Shown here: positions 5,178 to 5,571 of the stretch, piece by piece
Position numbering within the stretch: the first letter of the stretch is position 1
Layout of the letters: the number at the start of each line of letters is the position of its first letter
Assembly: GCA_015488565.1 (NCBI GenBank)
Contig: WFNQ01000183.1
Coordinates: 1 to 5,571 of the forward strand
Direction: 5' to 3'
From: Thiomicrorhabdus sp.
GTDB taxonomy: Bacteria; Pseudomonadota; Gammaproteobacteria; Thiomicrospirales; Thiomicrospiraceae
Length of the DNA stretch: 5,571 bases
Notes under the pieces: generated by a model
Database searches by the model: none
Told to the model about the DNA's origin: nothing
What the model saw: the letters and a program-made list of their open reading frames with translations, nothing else
Position numbers and translations under genes: made by a program

Positions 5178-5571
5178 TAATTTTTAGAGTCGTCAGGATC
5201 TGTTTTGAGTTGAAATTGGGTCTCTTCAGCAATGACACCAGTGGCCGTTTCACTGGGAATAGGGCGCTTACTGTTGAGCTTAATGTTTAAGCGTAAATCA
5301 TTGGCGGAGTCTGCACCGCGTAAGGCATCTTCGTAGGTGATGATTTCGTCTTCGTATAACTTAAAGAGCGATTGATCAAAGGTTTGCATACCTAGGGCTT
5401 GTGAGTTTTGCATTAACTGTTTAATTTCACTGACCTTCCCTTTTAGAATAAGCTCGCTGATTCTGGGGGTGTTGATTAATACTTCCACAGCGGCAATAAG
5501 TCCCCCGCCTATTTTAGGAATAAGACGTTGGGAGACAATGGCTCTTAGATTGAGAGAGAGGTCCATTAAAA
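5177..5571 (-). CDS. pilU: Type IVa pilus retraction ATPase PilU, C-terminal end (5' end outside window)
   Basis: The frame is open to the right edge. The Met at 5566 is internal, because the family pattern continues through LMDLSLNLRAIVSQRLIP. About 130 of roughly 380 residues are present, so the Walker A and B motifs are off the window. Visible parts are the end of the RecA-like ATPase domain (NLRAIVSQRLIPK, then AAVEVLINTPRISELILKG) and the C-terminal region (ALGMQTFDQSLFKLYEDEIITYEDALRGADSAND, written here as family pattern), followed by NDLRLNIKLNSKR, typical of PilU more than PilT. PilU is a cytoplasmic hexamer that assists PilT in retracting type IV pili for twitching and DNA uptake. 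A 28-residue acidic tail follows NSKR. The stop overlaps the ATG of the M14 peptidase by one base, so the two are cotranscribed. Confidence 0.95.
   Translation of the reverse strand, partial: LMDLSLNLRAIVSQRLIPKIGGGLIAAVEVLINTPRISELILKGKVSEIKQLMQNSQALGMQTFDQSLFKLYEDEIITYEDALRGADSANDLRLNIKLNSKRPIPSETATGVIAEETQFQLKTDPDDSKN

Overview
The window reads as a compact stretch of a moderately AT-rich gammaproteobacterial chromosome. UvrB and PilU are both of clear gammaproteobacterial type, and the envelope genes resemble those of sulfur-oxidising Thiomicrospira-like lineages. That lineage is an impression from sequence style; no search was run.

Plus strand, left half: the C-terminal two thirds of uvrB (nucleotide excision repair) is followed, after about 55 bp, by two overlapping genes for exported proteins. 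The first is a TPR-like protein ending in an NTF2-like domain of the type found at the C-terminus of Csd6-family L,D-transpeptidases/carboxypeptidases. The second is a YkuD-fold L,D-transpeptidase or L,D-carboxypeptidase whose own C-terminal NTF2-like domain looks internally shortened. They overlap by 14 bp if the second starts at a GTG with a good ribosome binding site, so they are probably translated together and may work as a pair.

Minus strand, right half, read from the right edge: the 3' end of pilU (retraction ATPase of type IVa pili) overlaps by one base an exported M14 zinc peptidase, probably a murein peptide amidase or carboxypeptidase. After 83 bp comes a two-gene toxin-antitoxin module of the HI1419/HI1420 type, toxin first, with a near-consensus promoter so close to the toxin start codon that its mRNA should be leaderless. 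The two gene sets converge at an inverted repeat around 3556-3581.

The shared theme is peptidoglycan stem-peptide trimming. A Csd6/Pgp2-like enzyme, a companion protein and a Csd4/Pgp1-like metallopeptidase lie within 3.7 kb, beside pilus and repair genes. Both enzyme genes carry an 8-bp single-base run in their signal-peptide codons. There is no gene-free stretch longer than 100 bp. No tRNA, rRNA, CRISPR array or insertion sequence was seen.
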